Positions 10,502 through 21,387 of a stretch of 64,000 bases of DNA are shown here, in pieces. Both the position numbers and the translations under genes were made by a program. Under the pieces are notes generated by a model, which was given only the letters and a program-made list of their open reading frames with translations, was not told the origin of the DNA and made no database searches. The DNA comes from Symsagittifera roscoffensis (Eukaryota > Xenacoelomorpha > Acoela > Convolutidae). The stretch lies in contig NC_087062.1 of assembly GCF_963678635.1 (NCBI RefSeq), positions 51,492,028-51,556,027 of the forward strand, in the 5' to 3' direction. The first letter of the stretch is position 1, and each line of letters starts with the position of its first letter.

Positions 10502-12509
10502 TGAGTTATAACCGATGTGGTTAACTCATAGAGTAATTTCGGATAGGGTACACCGTCTGCTCGTCACGCTATCTTATTTTCGGCCGGATAGATTCGTGCA
10601 ACTTCTTAGTCTAATACCGATCCTAATCTTACTCTTATACTTTCTAGTCTCAGGGTGTTTAACTAGTCTCTGCTAGGCTCAATAGATCTAGGGTATACTG
10701 GTTTATTGCGGCTGCTGAAGTTCTCTTGGAGAGACAACTAATTTCTAAGTTAAATTCAAATCTCTCTGGTGCTGAAATTCCAAGTAATTTCAGCACTTAC
10801 AAATAAGTGGGTTGTTAGTTAGATGGATTAAGATTGGTTAATATTAAATACTTTGCAGTGGTAAAATATCCAATTTATCCAATCATAAAATATAGTTTAG
10901 ATCAGGTTCCACCCATCCGGGTTTTACAGAGTTGTTAGAATTATCTTTCTGCAATTCAAAGGATGGATGATGAACGTAGGTATTTGGCGAACATCATATT
11001 CTTGTCCGGTTCCTCTTGTTAAAGAAGTTCCAGGACGCTGGAGTTAGGAACATCAATCGTTGTGTCGTCTTGTGACAACGACTGGAATCCCCAATGAAAT
11101 CAATCTGATTTCAAAATGGTTTGCTATGACGGGTTTTTCTGTATTATGTAGAGAACTTGTTTTGTGTTCAACCTCGTCTGGGAATGGCGTGGAGATCGTG
11201 TGTGGAAGGGATGCCTCGTAACTCGGATCTGCACGTATACTTGAACATCGAGGTGGTCATTGGTCTAGTTCAATGAAGTCCTTTTCTGCGAAGTCAAGTC
11301 GTACTCTCAATCCTTTGAGTTGTGATTGTGGACGGCATATCGGTTATGGTTAGCCATTCTTGTTCGAGTGTGATGAAATCATTTTGTCTTTGGATGTTCG
11401 TCTTTGTTGTTGTGTGTTGATCTATATACTGCAAGGTATGATTTACATTTTATAAAACTTTTTTAGTTCGGTTTTTTAATCATGAATTTAGTTAGTTGTT
11501 TTCACAAAAGCATTTTGTTTTAGTTCGGTTATTTTGAAGAGTTACTCACCCTTGAGTACCTCTTATTAAAAATAGAAGTGTGGTCACAAAGCGTGGATGT
11601 AGCGCGGTGGGTAAGGCCGGCTATAGAGCATGCTCAGGACATCCTCTCTGGTGGGTTAGGCCAGGAGTGGGAGTATGATTTCGTGCTGTTTCTATGAGAG
11701 GTCCTGTTATGTGATAACGTTTTATGTTGGGTTTATGTTGGTCTTTCTTATGTTTCTTTGGTTGTGTCCTTTTTTCAAAAATCAAATTGTTTATGGTATG
11801 GGTTTGTCTTGCGACTTTTTTTTGTTTTATTATTTCTTTCTTAGACTTTATAATAGTCTTTAAAAGAATAAATTATCCAGTTTTAAACTGGGTTAATCCG
11901 GTTTGGGTACCGTTGGTTTTCTTTTCTTAGTCATGCTGTTATTTTATGATTTGTGGTGTTTAGTAAGCTGCGTTGGTTAGTTTGCTTTAGTATATAATTC
12001 CTTTCCAACCGGGTAAAGGAAAGTTTGAAACTTGTTATCGCGTGTTAGAGTTGTTGAGTGTTAAAACTTGAAACTCAAAATCATTATTCAAACAGTTCTT
12101 TGTGGGCGAGCTGTGCGAGTTTGGATAGAATTCTTGTGCGAGTGAATGAAAATATCAAAAAGTTAGTACTGCTTTTTCATTTTATCAATTTATTACATAG
12201 AATTTCAAAATTACTGCTTTTTTGGGAAAATTTAAAGTTATAAATTTTCATCGTAATTAAATTTACTGCTTCATGGGGAAACAATTTATAAATTAATTTA
12301 ATACATTTGGTATGAATTTTATTATATTATTTTGTGCAAAATATTAATGAAGTTTAGAAGAATTTTAAAAGGTTTATTTTTTATTTTTATTTTCCGTTTT
12401 TTGCAGATGATCGTTGTATGAAGACTAGAAATGTAAAAGAAACATGAATAAAGAATGGTTAGTACTAATTTAAATTTATTAGTGAAGAATATGTATAAAT
12501 TATACTTAC
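10502..12509 (-). repeat. 3' noncoding region plus putative 3' LTR of env-bearing element, copy 2
   Basis: Inverted homologue of 2653-4613, with small indels. Its outer end begins TGAGTTATAACCGATGTGG; homology with the first copy ends there. Flanks beyond the ends differ, so these look like two insertions rather than one inverted duplication. Short ORFs inside (11675-11930) are noncoding by comparison with the other copy. Confidence 0.6.
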
Positions 12510-12512
12510 CTG

Positions 12513-14301
12513 TTAGTCGTCGGGGAAAAAACCGTGGGGGAAGATGTCGTGTATTATGTCGGAATTTGTTAATAATTTTGATAGTATGCGAATGATGTTT
12601 TTAGTTTGGAGCAGTGGCCAAAGCAATTGAAATGCTTTAATGGTTTTTAGTTCTTCGGTGCCTACTGCAAACTCATAAGGTCTGTTTTGAATGAGGTTAT
12701 ACATTTTGTGATTATATTTAGTATTGTGAATGAATTCTTATATCGGGATTTCTATAGGCTGGATAAATTCATGTGGAATAAGGAAGGGTCTGGATTCTTC
12801 GGCGTTAAAGGTCTTCGTGATGGGACAAAATATATACATTTGTGTTACTGGGTCATAATTGCGGAGTATGCCGTGGAGGTTAGTACCTTTGATGCAATGA
12901 GTGAAATTAAGAAAAAATGGTGAAGTGTACTTCGAGTTAAGAAACTGAAAACGATAGTGTGGTTGTCTTGATGGAGTATGTAAGTCAAAATGATTTTGTA
13001 TGAAGCGATAGTATGTATATGTATGAGTCTGTTTAGTGCGTAACATAATGTCGTTTGAACAGTGCAAATCGCGTTCATATGCTGCAAGGAAGTGAAAGGT
13101 TAGTGAAAATAACTGAAATTTGTCTTTGAAACTTTCATAAGCTTAAATATCATTTAGTGCTTCAGAAATGATGTGATCGTATTTTCTAACAAAAATATTA
13201 AGTGTGAATACATATGACGTTTTGATGAAAAATTTTTCTGTTAGTTGTGGGTTAGCGAAGCGGTCGTCATCTAGAAATTGGTCTTGATTAGTTCGGATGA
13301 TATTGTGGTCGTAAAATTCTATTGTAAATTCGTTAGCTCGGGGTGCAGTGAATGTTTTTAGTGATTTTTTATATCCTATATAAGTAAATTGTCTAGGTGT
13401 TAGTGTTGCGGTGAGTCTATATAGCATATCTTTATTCTTTTCTATATCGTTATGAGTACTAGATAGTGGCAGGCAAAGGGGATTAGTAAAATGGTAATAT
13501 GCTGTCCAGTGAAGTGTCGGCATTAAAACATGTTCATCTACAAAACTACGTGTGTCGTTAGTGTCGTTACGTGCGTTTAAAGTATATTGTGGGAATGAGG
13601 GTAAGGTGATTGCTAGAAATCTTTCGTGTTGGTGTGGTGTGGATGATTAATATATTCGCAGGCTGTTCCTGGTTTGGTCGGGAATATATGGTTCGGGAAT
13701 TTTCTTTTAAAAGTGCGATAACCTCGGTGAGTCCTATTTGATGATTCGGTGGATGTGGATGATTGTGCTAATGAGGCAGTATAAGCTGAAGAGGGTGTAG
13801 GAGTAGGTGGGTTTGAGGATTCTATTGTGGATGAAATTTGATTTATAGTGAGGATGTTAGGGTGTATTAGCTGTTGTTGTAGGGTGATAAAATTACCGAG
13901 TTCCTGGGAGATTTGGGGGGTATCTGGAGAATTATTAGATGATCGGTCGGAATGAAATGGAGAATAGATTGGGGAGTAGAAACGGATGGGAGTGGATTAT
14001 TTGGTGGGATCGGTTGAAAAGGGGGTTTTGAAAAAACTGAGGAGTTAGTTTGAAAATTATTGGATGGAGATGGTTCGGAGTCTGCAAATTCGTCAGGGGT
14101 TTCTATATTAGGGTTATAAAGTTGTGAAATGGAGTATAAAACTGAAATATCTGAATTAGTATCCGAATTCATGCTTGATGATATATTAATAGTTGGAAAA
14201 TCGGGTGGCGGGAAAGCAAAAAGTGGGATTATTGGGATTGGAGTGTTGAGGTTGGTTGGATGGGAATTTGAGCGGTGTAGGGATCCAAGTTGTCGGCTCA
14301 T
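12513..14301 (-). pseudogene. Broken copy of the 601-aa retroelement ORF
   Basis: Homologous along its length to the intact ORF at 838-2643, but split into four readable pieces: 13867-14301, 13143-13523, 12738-13067 and 12513-12704. Several frameshifts separate them. The start again overlaps the env stop by ATGA, and the consensus 5' splice site again follows the stop codon. Decay here while copy 1 is intact means that the copies have different histories. Confidence 0.8.
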
Positions 14302-16845
14302 CGGGGGCTAAAAAAATGATTATTTTGAGACTGAAAAGCGGTGGTATGGGGTTGTTCTATAATTTGTTCATATGTATTATCATCTTGTGAATGATGTGTC
14401 ATTATATGTTGTATGGGACTTTGCGATATGTTTGGTCTAAAATTTGGGTTATGTGTTATTGCTAGGTTTCGAAAATTACGTGGGACTAAGGATAATGGAT
14501 GGTTATGTGGTAGGGGTGGCAACTGTGGTGCGGTAGGTGTTACTTCTATGTTATTATGTTCTTCGTCGTATGTGTTCTGTCTTGTCGCTATTTTTTCATT
14601 ATATTCTTTTATTTGTGCGTCTAGAAGAATTTTGTTTATTGATGATGAAAAAATTCCAAAAAATCCTGCAAATAGTATGCGTGCTACACTTGCTTGTCTA
14701 TTTACTTGTGTGTGTATAGCGCATGTGTTATAGATTCCTTTTAAAAGTGAAAAAAGAAATCCTATTAAGTTAAACATTGCGTATAGGATAGTTAATTTTT
14801 CTAAGATGTAATAGTGCCATCCTAGAAAATCGAGAATTTCTTTTTTTAGTGTAACAAAGCTAAAAATATTTATAGGTGAAATATCTTGTGGTCTGTATTT
14901 TTCATCGTTTAGATATATATAGTCTTTAATGTCTTTAAAATATCCGCTATAATATTGTGTATAAATATCTGCAAATCCTGCGGTTTCGGCAAGTTTTCGT
15001 AAATTTTGATCAATTGATTGTCTTTGTATAGTGTCCATTTGTGTTAATAATTTTTGGAATTGTTGTGTTCTAATGTGGTGTTGGATATCTGATTTTGAAT
15101 ATATTTCAATTGATTGTAAATCAATATTTGGATTACGAGCAATAGCTCTGATGCTTTCGGGTGAAAATTTTTTGAGTGATTGCATTAACATAGGGTATGG
15201 AGTAAAAAAATAATATTTATCTTCATCAGGGTTCAATTGTACTACATTGTGGCTATTTTCTGATCCACATGGGACTGCTGTATCCCAAAAATATGTTCGT
15301 CTTGAAAGTGTGTCAACAAAATGTACCTTATTGTTATAAAATATAGGGATTCTTTTATAGCAGCGTTTATCTTCAAAAACATATAGTGGTGATACTTTTT
15401 GGTACAAGTATAAAACCATAAAATGTTTCCTTCGTAGTCTAGAAAATTTGATCTATTTCTTGACAATAAATATCCTGCGTAGGGTATTTTTAATACTGCT
15501 AGTGCAAGTGATTGTAGGATTTGTGTCCTTTCTAATTCGCATAGTTGTTGAAGTGTTTCTAATTCAGAGAGTGACATTTCTTAAAAAACTCGACTAATCG
15601 TGTAGTCTAACTTCATATCTAAGTAGATATCATAGTGGATATTACCAAAATAAGTGTTATTCATTAGTGATAGTTCTTGTAAACGTGTACTTCTAGTGTC
15701 ATGTGGCTTTAGTTTTCCACCAGGTTGACTTTTACTTTTTTGAAAATCAACTGGTATATATGATGTTCCTTCGTTTATAGGGTGACTTGTGGCGTATGGG
15801 TCGAATTTTATTTTTCCAGTGGTCATGTCGAATCCTTTTTCGTATTCAACTAATATCTCGGAGTATTGTGTTTTGTGAAGTGGATTTCTGTATTTACATG
15901 CAAGTTCTGTTTCTTGATATATTTGAAAACGTGTCAATTTATTTTCTATATTGTGTATATTTCTAAAATTAGAACTTTGTTTTCGTGATGGATCGACTTG
16001 TTCATATGGAATTGATTGTGTAAAATATTTTTCGTGAAATTTTATCATACGAGCGTGTATTTTTGCTACTTGAAATGTTGTACATGTGTCTTCGGGGAAC
16101 CAAACAATTGTTGCTTGTGTTCGTGTTGTAGGGTCACAATAGCCTTGATCGTTTTTACAGGGTAATCTAATTCCTTGATAGATCATTGTGTTGTCAGATA
16201 AATCGCGTGTGAGTTGTATTTTTTCGAGTTGTATTTTCCAATCGAAAAACATTATTTCTTGATACCCTTTATTTTTCGTGTCTGCTTTGCAGTTTGATGG
16301 GTCATTTATACCAATGTGTGGTATCCAGTGTTTATCGTGTATGTCATAAGTTAATCTTCCGTGTGCGCCGTTGTATGGGTATTTTTCATCTAGTTTTATA
16401 TGTCCTTGATATCTTTCAAGTTCTGCTTGATGTACAGAATCGGCAAAGACTTGAAAATATACTAGTTTTTTGTTGGTGTTTTTATTTCTTGTGATATTTA
16501 GTCTAAGTAGCTTGTTTTTTTAAATCATCGGGATTTAGATGCAGAAGTCATTCTATATTACTTTGGTAGAATGATTCGTGGTCAAGTCGGTTTTTATTTC
16601 CGTTTGAAACTTGTGAACAATGTACTTTCTTTTCGGAAAATGTTGCTGTAAATTTATATCCTGCGACTGTTGTTGCTCGGGCTTTTGAATACAGTGTCGC
16701 TATTACAGTTGTAGTTTCTATAGCTTGTGGTTCTGTTTCGCATTGTGATACTTGATTTATTGCATATTTGTGTAGTGTTTTTTGTTCATTTTCTTCACAA
16801 TCGTAGTGTGGTACTAATAAGTCCTAGGGTCCTGTGCGAGGAGAA
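14298..16845 (-). pseudogene. env: Env-like glycoprotein gene of an LTR retroelement, decayed
   Basis: Env-like pieces run in order on the - strand. The N-terminal part is at about 16845-16530 (YDCEENEQ near its start), the middle at 16515-15581 with paired cysteines (YCDPTTRTQ), then 15577-15420 containing ELCELERTQ and AGYLLSRNRS. The C-terminal part is 15419-14298, with RCYKRIPIFYNNKVHFVD and then the membrane segments. The spacing of YDC, the CELER-type stretch and the CY..IP..YNNK..FVD stretch resembles envelope glycoproteins of chuviruses and of some Ty3/BEL elements that captured them. That link is my recollection of a pattern, not a search. Breaks seen: an in-frame TGA near 16530, an in-frame TAA at 15581-15583, and a frameshift near 15420. 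It acts, when intact, in membrane fusion and entry; this copy cannot make a full protein. Confidence 0.65.
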
Positions 16846-17037
16846 GGATTTGTGTTCTGATCGGAAAATATTAGAAAAAAGATTTGTTGAAATATCAATA
16901 TTTTTACAATATACATGTGTATGATAATCCTGAGTATGGGTTATAAAATGTGATGTAACCAATTGTCTTTTTGATATATCTGTCAAACTTATATATTACT
17001 TCAGTTGTTATAAATGGTGGTGGTAGCGGTTGAGCTG

Positions 17038-18047
17038 TTATATGGGTGAGTTTAATGGGTAAGGATGTTGAACAATGTTGTTAAGTTTAATCGTGATTTC
17101 GAATTTTAATTGTAGACTGTTTTGTTGGAGTATTTGGACGTTATGGTCACGAATGTCTTCGTGGATGTCTTGTCTATATTGTAGTCTATTGAGTGCCCAA
17201 TTGTGGAGTCGGTTATTTTCTGGATGTTGTCCAAATAATTGTAGAGGTGCTGTGAACGTGTTCCAATCTAATCTTAAAGGGATATTTGTTGATGATTGTT
17301 CTCGATATCTAGCGTCGAGGTTATTTGGAAAATTGAGGGGGAAAGGCGTCGGTGAAATCTGGCTGATTGATGGTGTTGATGGTAGTGATAATGTTTCTGG
17401 TAGTGATGATGATGTTGTTGTATCCGTAGAAATATCTATTTGGTCATTTATTAAATTTGGTTCACCTTGTGTGAATGAGTGTGCAATATGGTAGTCGTGA
17501 TGTTTGGTTGGGGGGGGGGGGGGTTAAAGGGATTGTCACGTATTTGTTCAGATCTTGGTGTTGAACCTAAGTAATCTGAGGGTATACTTGAGATGCTACG
17601 TTGTGAAAGAAGTGTAGGGGTTTCTGGTAATGTGCTATTTGGGTTTTCTGGAGTTATTGGTGATGAGGATTGGGGTATATCAAAATGAACTCGGGGGGTT
17701 TGAAAATTTCTATTTCGTCGTGGATGTATAATTTGTCTATTTATTTCAATTGTATTCTGATTTTGACTATTGTGTCTTATTCTACTTAATTCTTGTGGTA
17801 ATGTTGGGTATAAGTTATATGTTGGTTCACTTAGGGGTGCCTGTTGCTGAACTGGTTCTAATGGTTCGGATAAGCGAGCGTGTCTTTCTTCAAAAGTGTA
17901 TGGGTTATCTTGGAAAGAAATTCGTGTGGATGTTTGGGGGTTTTGGGTAGTTGTAGGTATTGTCGGGTTTTCTTGGGACGATGTCGGTGAAGACTGATTG
18001 TGTGATTGTTGGTTAGCAATTTTTAAAAGTATTCTGATTGATTTTTT
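17038..18047 (-). pseudogene. Unrecognised P/S/T/N/Q-rich retroelement ORF upstream of env
   Basis: Reading on the - strand, one frame is open from 18047 to a run of 14 C (coding sense) at 17510-17523. A second frame is open from there to a stop at 17038-17040. The pair reads as one roughly 330-residue protein broken at the homopolymer. No good ATG start is visible. The N-terminal two thirds are low in complexity (Pro, Ser, Thr, Gln, Asn). The last 80 residues look folded (around LDWNTFTAPLQLFGQHPENN). The composition resembles the N-terminal part of the 601-aa ORF. It sits between pol and env. Function unknown. Confidence 0.5.
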
Positions 18048-18237
18048 CTAGTGAAAAAATTTATGTTTATTGTAGTATTCTTCAAGGAAAAGAATTAAAA
18101 GGATTGTTGCTAAAGCGAATGTGATTATTGCCTTTTTTATACATTTGCACATTGTCAATATTAGGGATGATAAAAATGTTATAAAAATTACAAATATTTA
18201 AAAAAATCTCTGTTCTACTAAAAATTGTTCGTATCAT

Positions 18238-18477
18238 TTAAATAAACTTTGGGTTATCGTACCTGTGAATATGGTCAATGATTTGGGAAAGTTGGAGATA
18301 TATTTCAAATAGGGAGTAGAAAATTAAAAAAATGTTGCAAAAAATGATTAAAATTATTATAAAAGCTTCCAAGGTATCAAAGAGAAATATGAATAAAAGT
18401 TTAAGTACTGTGGAAAAGTTTATGAAAATAGTGAAAATTGTATTTTTAAAGATATTGACTGATCGAGAGAAGAGCAT
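18238..18477 (-). CDS. Small hydrophobic ORF, 79 aa
   Basis: Encodes two strongly hydrophobic stretches (around FTIFINFSTVLKLLFIFLF and AFIIILIIFCNIFLIFYSLF) and a short charged tail. A second short membrane-type ORF, about 34 codons, lies at roughly 18055-18160 on the same strand. AT-rich DNA gives hydrophobic ORFs by chance, so this may not be a gene. Its place between pol and the env-side ORFs of a retroelement makes it worth recording. Confidence 0.25.
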   Translation of the reverse strand: MLFSRSVNIFKNTIFTIFINFSTVLKLLFIFLFDTLEAFIIILIIFCNIFLIFYSLFEIYLQLSQIIDHIHRYDNPKFI

Positions 18478-18484
18478 TTAAGAA

Positions 18485-19239
18485 ATGATTTCTTGGTCGA
18501 ATATTTTTTGTTGTTTGGGGCAATTTTCAAGTGTGGTCGAGTTATTTATTGATTTTTTGACAAGTGGGTTGAGTTTTGTGAAAAGTTGTTGGGGGCTAAT
18601 TTTATGGTGTTCGGGAGGTCCTCTTTGCTTTATTTTTATTTGTCAGGTGATCTGGGGTATTTTTGAGATTTTTGTACTTTAGACCAAATGAATACAGTCG
18701 TATTTTTACTTTAGGCTAATTTACCATTTTTGGTTGGAGGGTTTTGGAGGTCTAAGTTGGGAAAATATTGTTGATCTTTGCATTTTTAGATAAGGGAGGG
18801 TTATGATATTATGGTGGTATTTATTTTAGTTGTCAAATCTGGGTTTGCTTATTTTTGACCTGGAGGTTGTAAAGTTATAGTTATAGATATGCCTGGAGTT
18901 TATTATCTTTCGTCTAATAGGTTGGTGTTATAGTTATAGAAGATGACGGATTGAATGATCCTATTGGCTGAATTTGAACTAGAACTGTTGCGTGTTTTGT
19001 CAGCATGTTATTTTGAAAAATGAAGATTCAATATGATCGAGAGGTGCGAGGATTTTAAAATTAAAGTTGTTTTTGAAATTCAACTTTCTTTAATATTTTA
19101 GATTGTGGAATGAATGTTTTGTAGTTTTTACGTGGTTGATTTCTAAGCCGTGATGACTCTCTATGTTTTGATTTCTCGACTTGTTCTTGTGGTAAATTTT
19201 TTTTTAATCATTTTCCTATTTTTCCTTTCTTTTTGAGGT
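18485..19239. other. Noncoding stretch between retroelement pol and the env-side ORFs
   Basis: No ORF of note and no LTR-like terminus that I can match to 10502 or 4613. If regions on either side belonged to two elements, an LTR boundary should lie here; I could not see one. Confidence 0.4.
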
Positions 19240-20550
19240 ATTTTTGGTCTAGCTTTTTTGTATTGTTTTGAGTTATAGTTGGTTTTGTATTTTGTTTTCC
19301 ATGATGAATGTCGTTTTGTTCATCTATTTTTTTTAATTACTTTTAAACCTGTGAAAGAATATAATTGAGTTAATTCGCGTAGTGCGTACTCTTTTGGGTG
19401 GTAAAGGCAATAGATTGTTTCGATGTTGAACAATTTTTTTTTGGTTTGAATCGGTAATTTTATATGTTACGTCACTGGGTTTGGCAATTATTTGGTATGG
19501 TCCTTTGCGAAGGGGTTATAATTTTTTAGAAACTCCTTTTTGTGTATTAAAATTAGGTATTAAGACAAATGTTCCAATTTTTAAATCTGAGGGTGTTGTA
19601 AAGCGTGAATTAATTTGTTCATTAATGTTTTGCCTTTGTAACAATTTTTTTTGATACTCTTTGGTAAATTTCATTGTGTTTTTTATCTCTATTTAAAATC
19701 CATTCGGTGTGTGTGCCGGAGGCTAATTTAAGGATTTGTGGGTGATGAAAATGATCTTCATCATGCGTGTGTAAAGGTAGGTTATAACAAACTGAGTCTT
19801 TATTTGGTTGGCAATAACCTTGTGCATTTTTATGAGAGTTTGCTGTAAACATAATTGGTTTACGTGGCTTTTGATTAAAAACCATTTCGTATGGTGACAT
19901 TCCTAGAGGTGTCGTAATTTGTGAATTATATGCTAAGGGAAATAATTTTACATCTGCTGACCATTCTGTGTATCTTGTATCATTTCCATTTATGACACAT
20001 CTAAGATATTCTTGTAGTGAACGGTTCATACCTTCGACTAAACCGTTTGTCCAAGGTGCATGAGATGTACGTGGTTTATGTGACATAGTGTGATGATTTC
20101 ATTATTTATAAATTCTATACCGTTATCTGTAACTAAGATTTCGGGTAATCCGAATTTAGCTATCCAGTGTTCATAAAGTGTTATGTAAGCATAATAAGCA
20201 TTACAATGTGGTACTGGGTTGAGTGCTACATAATGTGTAAATGCATCAACAATTACCTTAATGTAGGAATTTCCTTCAGAGGATGGTGAAATTGGTCCTT
20301 TTGTATCGAATGAAATACGATGGTTATAATATAAACTTTGTCCTTTAAAATCTTGTTTTTGTGCTATTTGTTTTTGATTTGGATAAGGTTTATTTAGCTG
20401 ACATATTATACAATCATTGAATAATACTTTTATCCAAATTGGTGCATTTGGGAAATAAAAATTTTGTGTAACGTTTGAATATGTTTTCTCTGATCCAGAG
20501 TGTCCTTTAGTATTTTGTGTATGTGAAATGTTAAAAGCTATTAGTATCAA
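19240..20550 (-). pseudogene. pol: Retroelement integrase domain of pol, decayed
   Basis: The piece 20550-20038 carries an HHCC zinc-binding region (GHSGSEKTY through CIICQ), then two catalytic Asp of the DDE core (ISFDTKGP and VTDNGIEF). The next frame, 20086-19622, supplies the catalytic Glu region (PWTNGLVEGMNRSLQEYLR). Beyond it, 19620-19345 reads as a GPY/F-type C-terminal domain (PLRKGPYQIIAKP) and then HRNNLLPLPP, as in Ty3/Gypsy integrases. Lesions: a frameshift between the second Asp and the Glu near 20050-20086, an in-frame TAA just before PLRKGPYQ, and a frameshift near 19385. It is not part of the tandem duplication, so only one integrase is present. Confidence 0.85.
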
Positions 20551-21387
20551 ACTTAAAGGGAGACAGGGAACTGTAGAATCATTTAATTGATATTCTAGAA
20601 GGTCTGTGTTTTCATTAATTGTTTTATTTTTAAGTTTTCGGAAATATCGGAGGAGTGTTTTATTTCCTAAAATTTTGGTATTTGCTTTTACAGGCTTAGT
20701 TTTGTATTTGTGTCATGATTTTAGTTGTCTAATTACTGGGTCAAGATTTTGATATTGTTTTAAGAGTTCAAGTGTAATTTTATCTGTTGGAGGGAGAAAA
20801 ATATTGTCAATTTCTAATTTTGATAGGGGAGTTGTGTCAAGTGGGTCATGGAGGTCAAAAACTTGATTTATTGTGTATTTTGAATCATTTGTTTGAGATC
20901 CTGATAAATTTTATATTTTATACGAGTGGTGTTTTATTCGTTTTTGTTGGGTGTTATTTTTTATCCATTGTGAGTATGGAATTGGTTTGAAAATTGATGT
21001 TCCTAGCAGATCAACTTCGTAGTGATTATTTTGGCAATCTAAGTAAAGTGGGAAATGTTGTAGAATATTTATTTGTGATTGGTCAATGTCAGTTTTTACT
21101 GCATATTTGCATTCTAGTCGGGGTGATGTTTCGTCTTTTGCAAGGTAAAATTTCATATTTTTTGGTATTTCAACTGTAGTTTTTCGTGTAAGTAATTCAG
21201 GTGGTGTATTTTGACTTAATGTATCTGGTAATGCAAGATTCTTTCCTGCTGTCCAAACTATATGTAAGTTTGGAAATTTCATTAGAGTTAATTGAAATCT
21301 ATAAACTCGGTGATTTGGATTTGACTTTTGTGTAAAGAGAAAAATGATTGGTTCATGATCTGTGAATAGAACTGTTGGATGTTTTGA
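20551..21387 (-). pseudogene. pol: RNase H C-terminal part and connector to integrase
   Basis: The piece 21282-20911 includes the segment WTAGKNLALPDTLSQNTPPEL, typical of the end of RNase H in Ty3/Gypsy pol. An in-frame TGA just after the 800-aa ORF (near 21385-21387) separates it from the rest of RNase H, where the reading continues into SKHPTVLFTDHEP. The stretch 20910-20551 is a connector with interruptions and no catalytic motif. Confidence 0.7.

Noticed and set aside
21385..21387. TGA recoded as an amino acid (in-frame TGA in RNase H, env and JmjC)
   Set aside because: TGA also ends the env ORF, TAA stops are found in frame too, and the duplicated copies share lesions by descent, so these are not independent cases. 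Ordinary nonsense mutation is enough.
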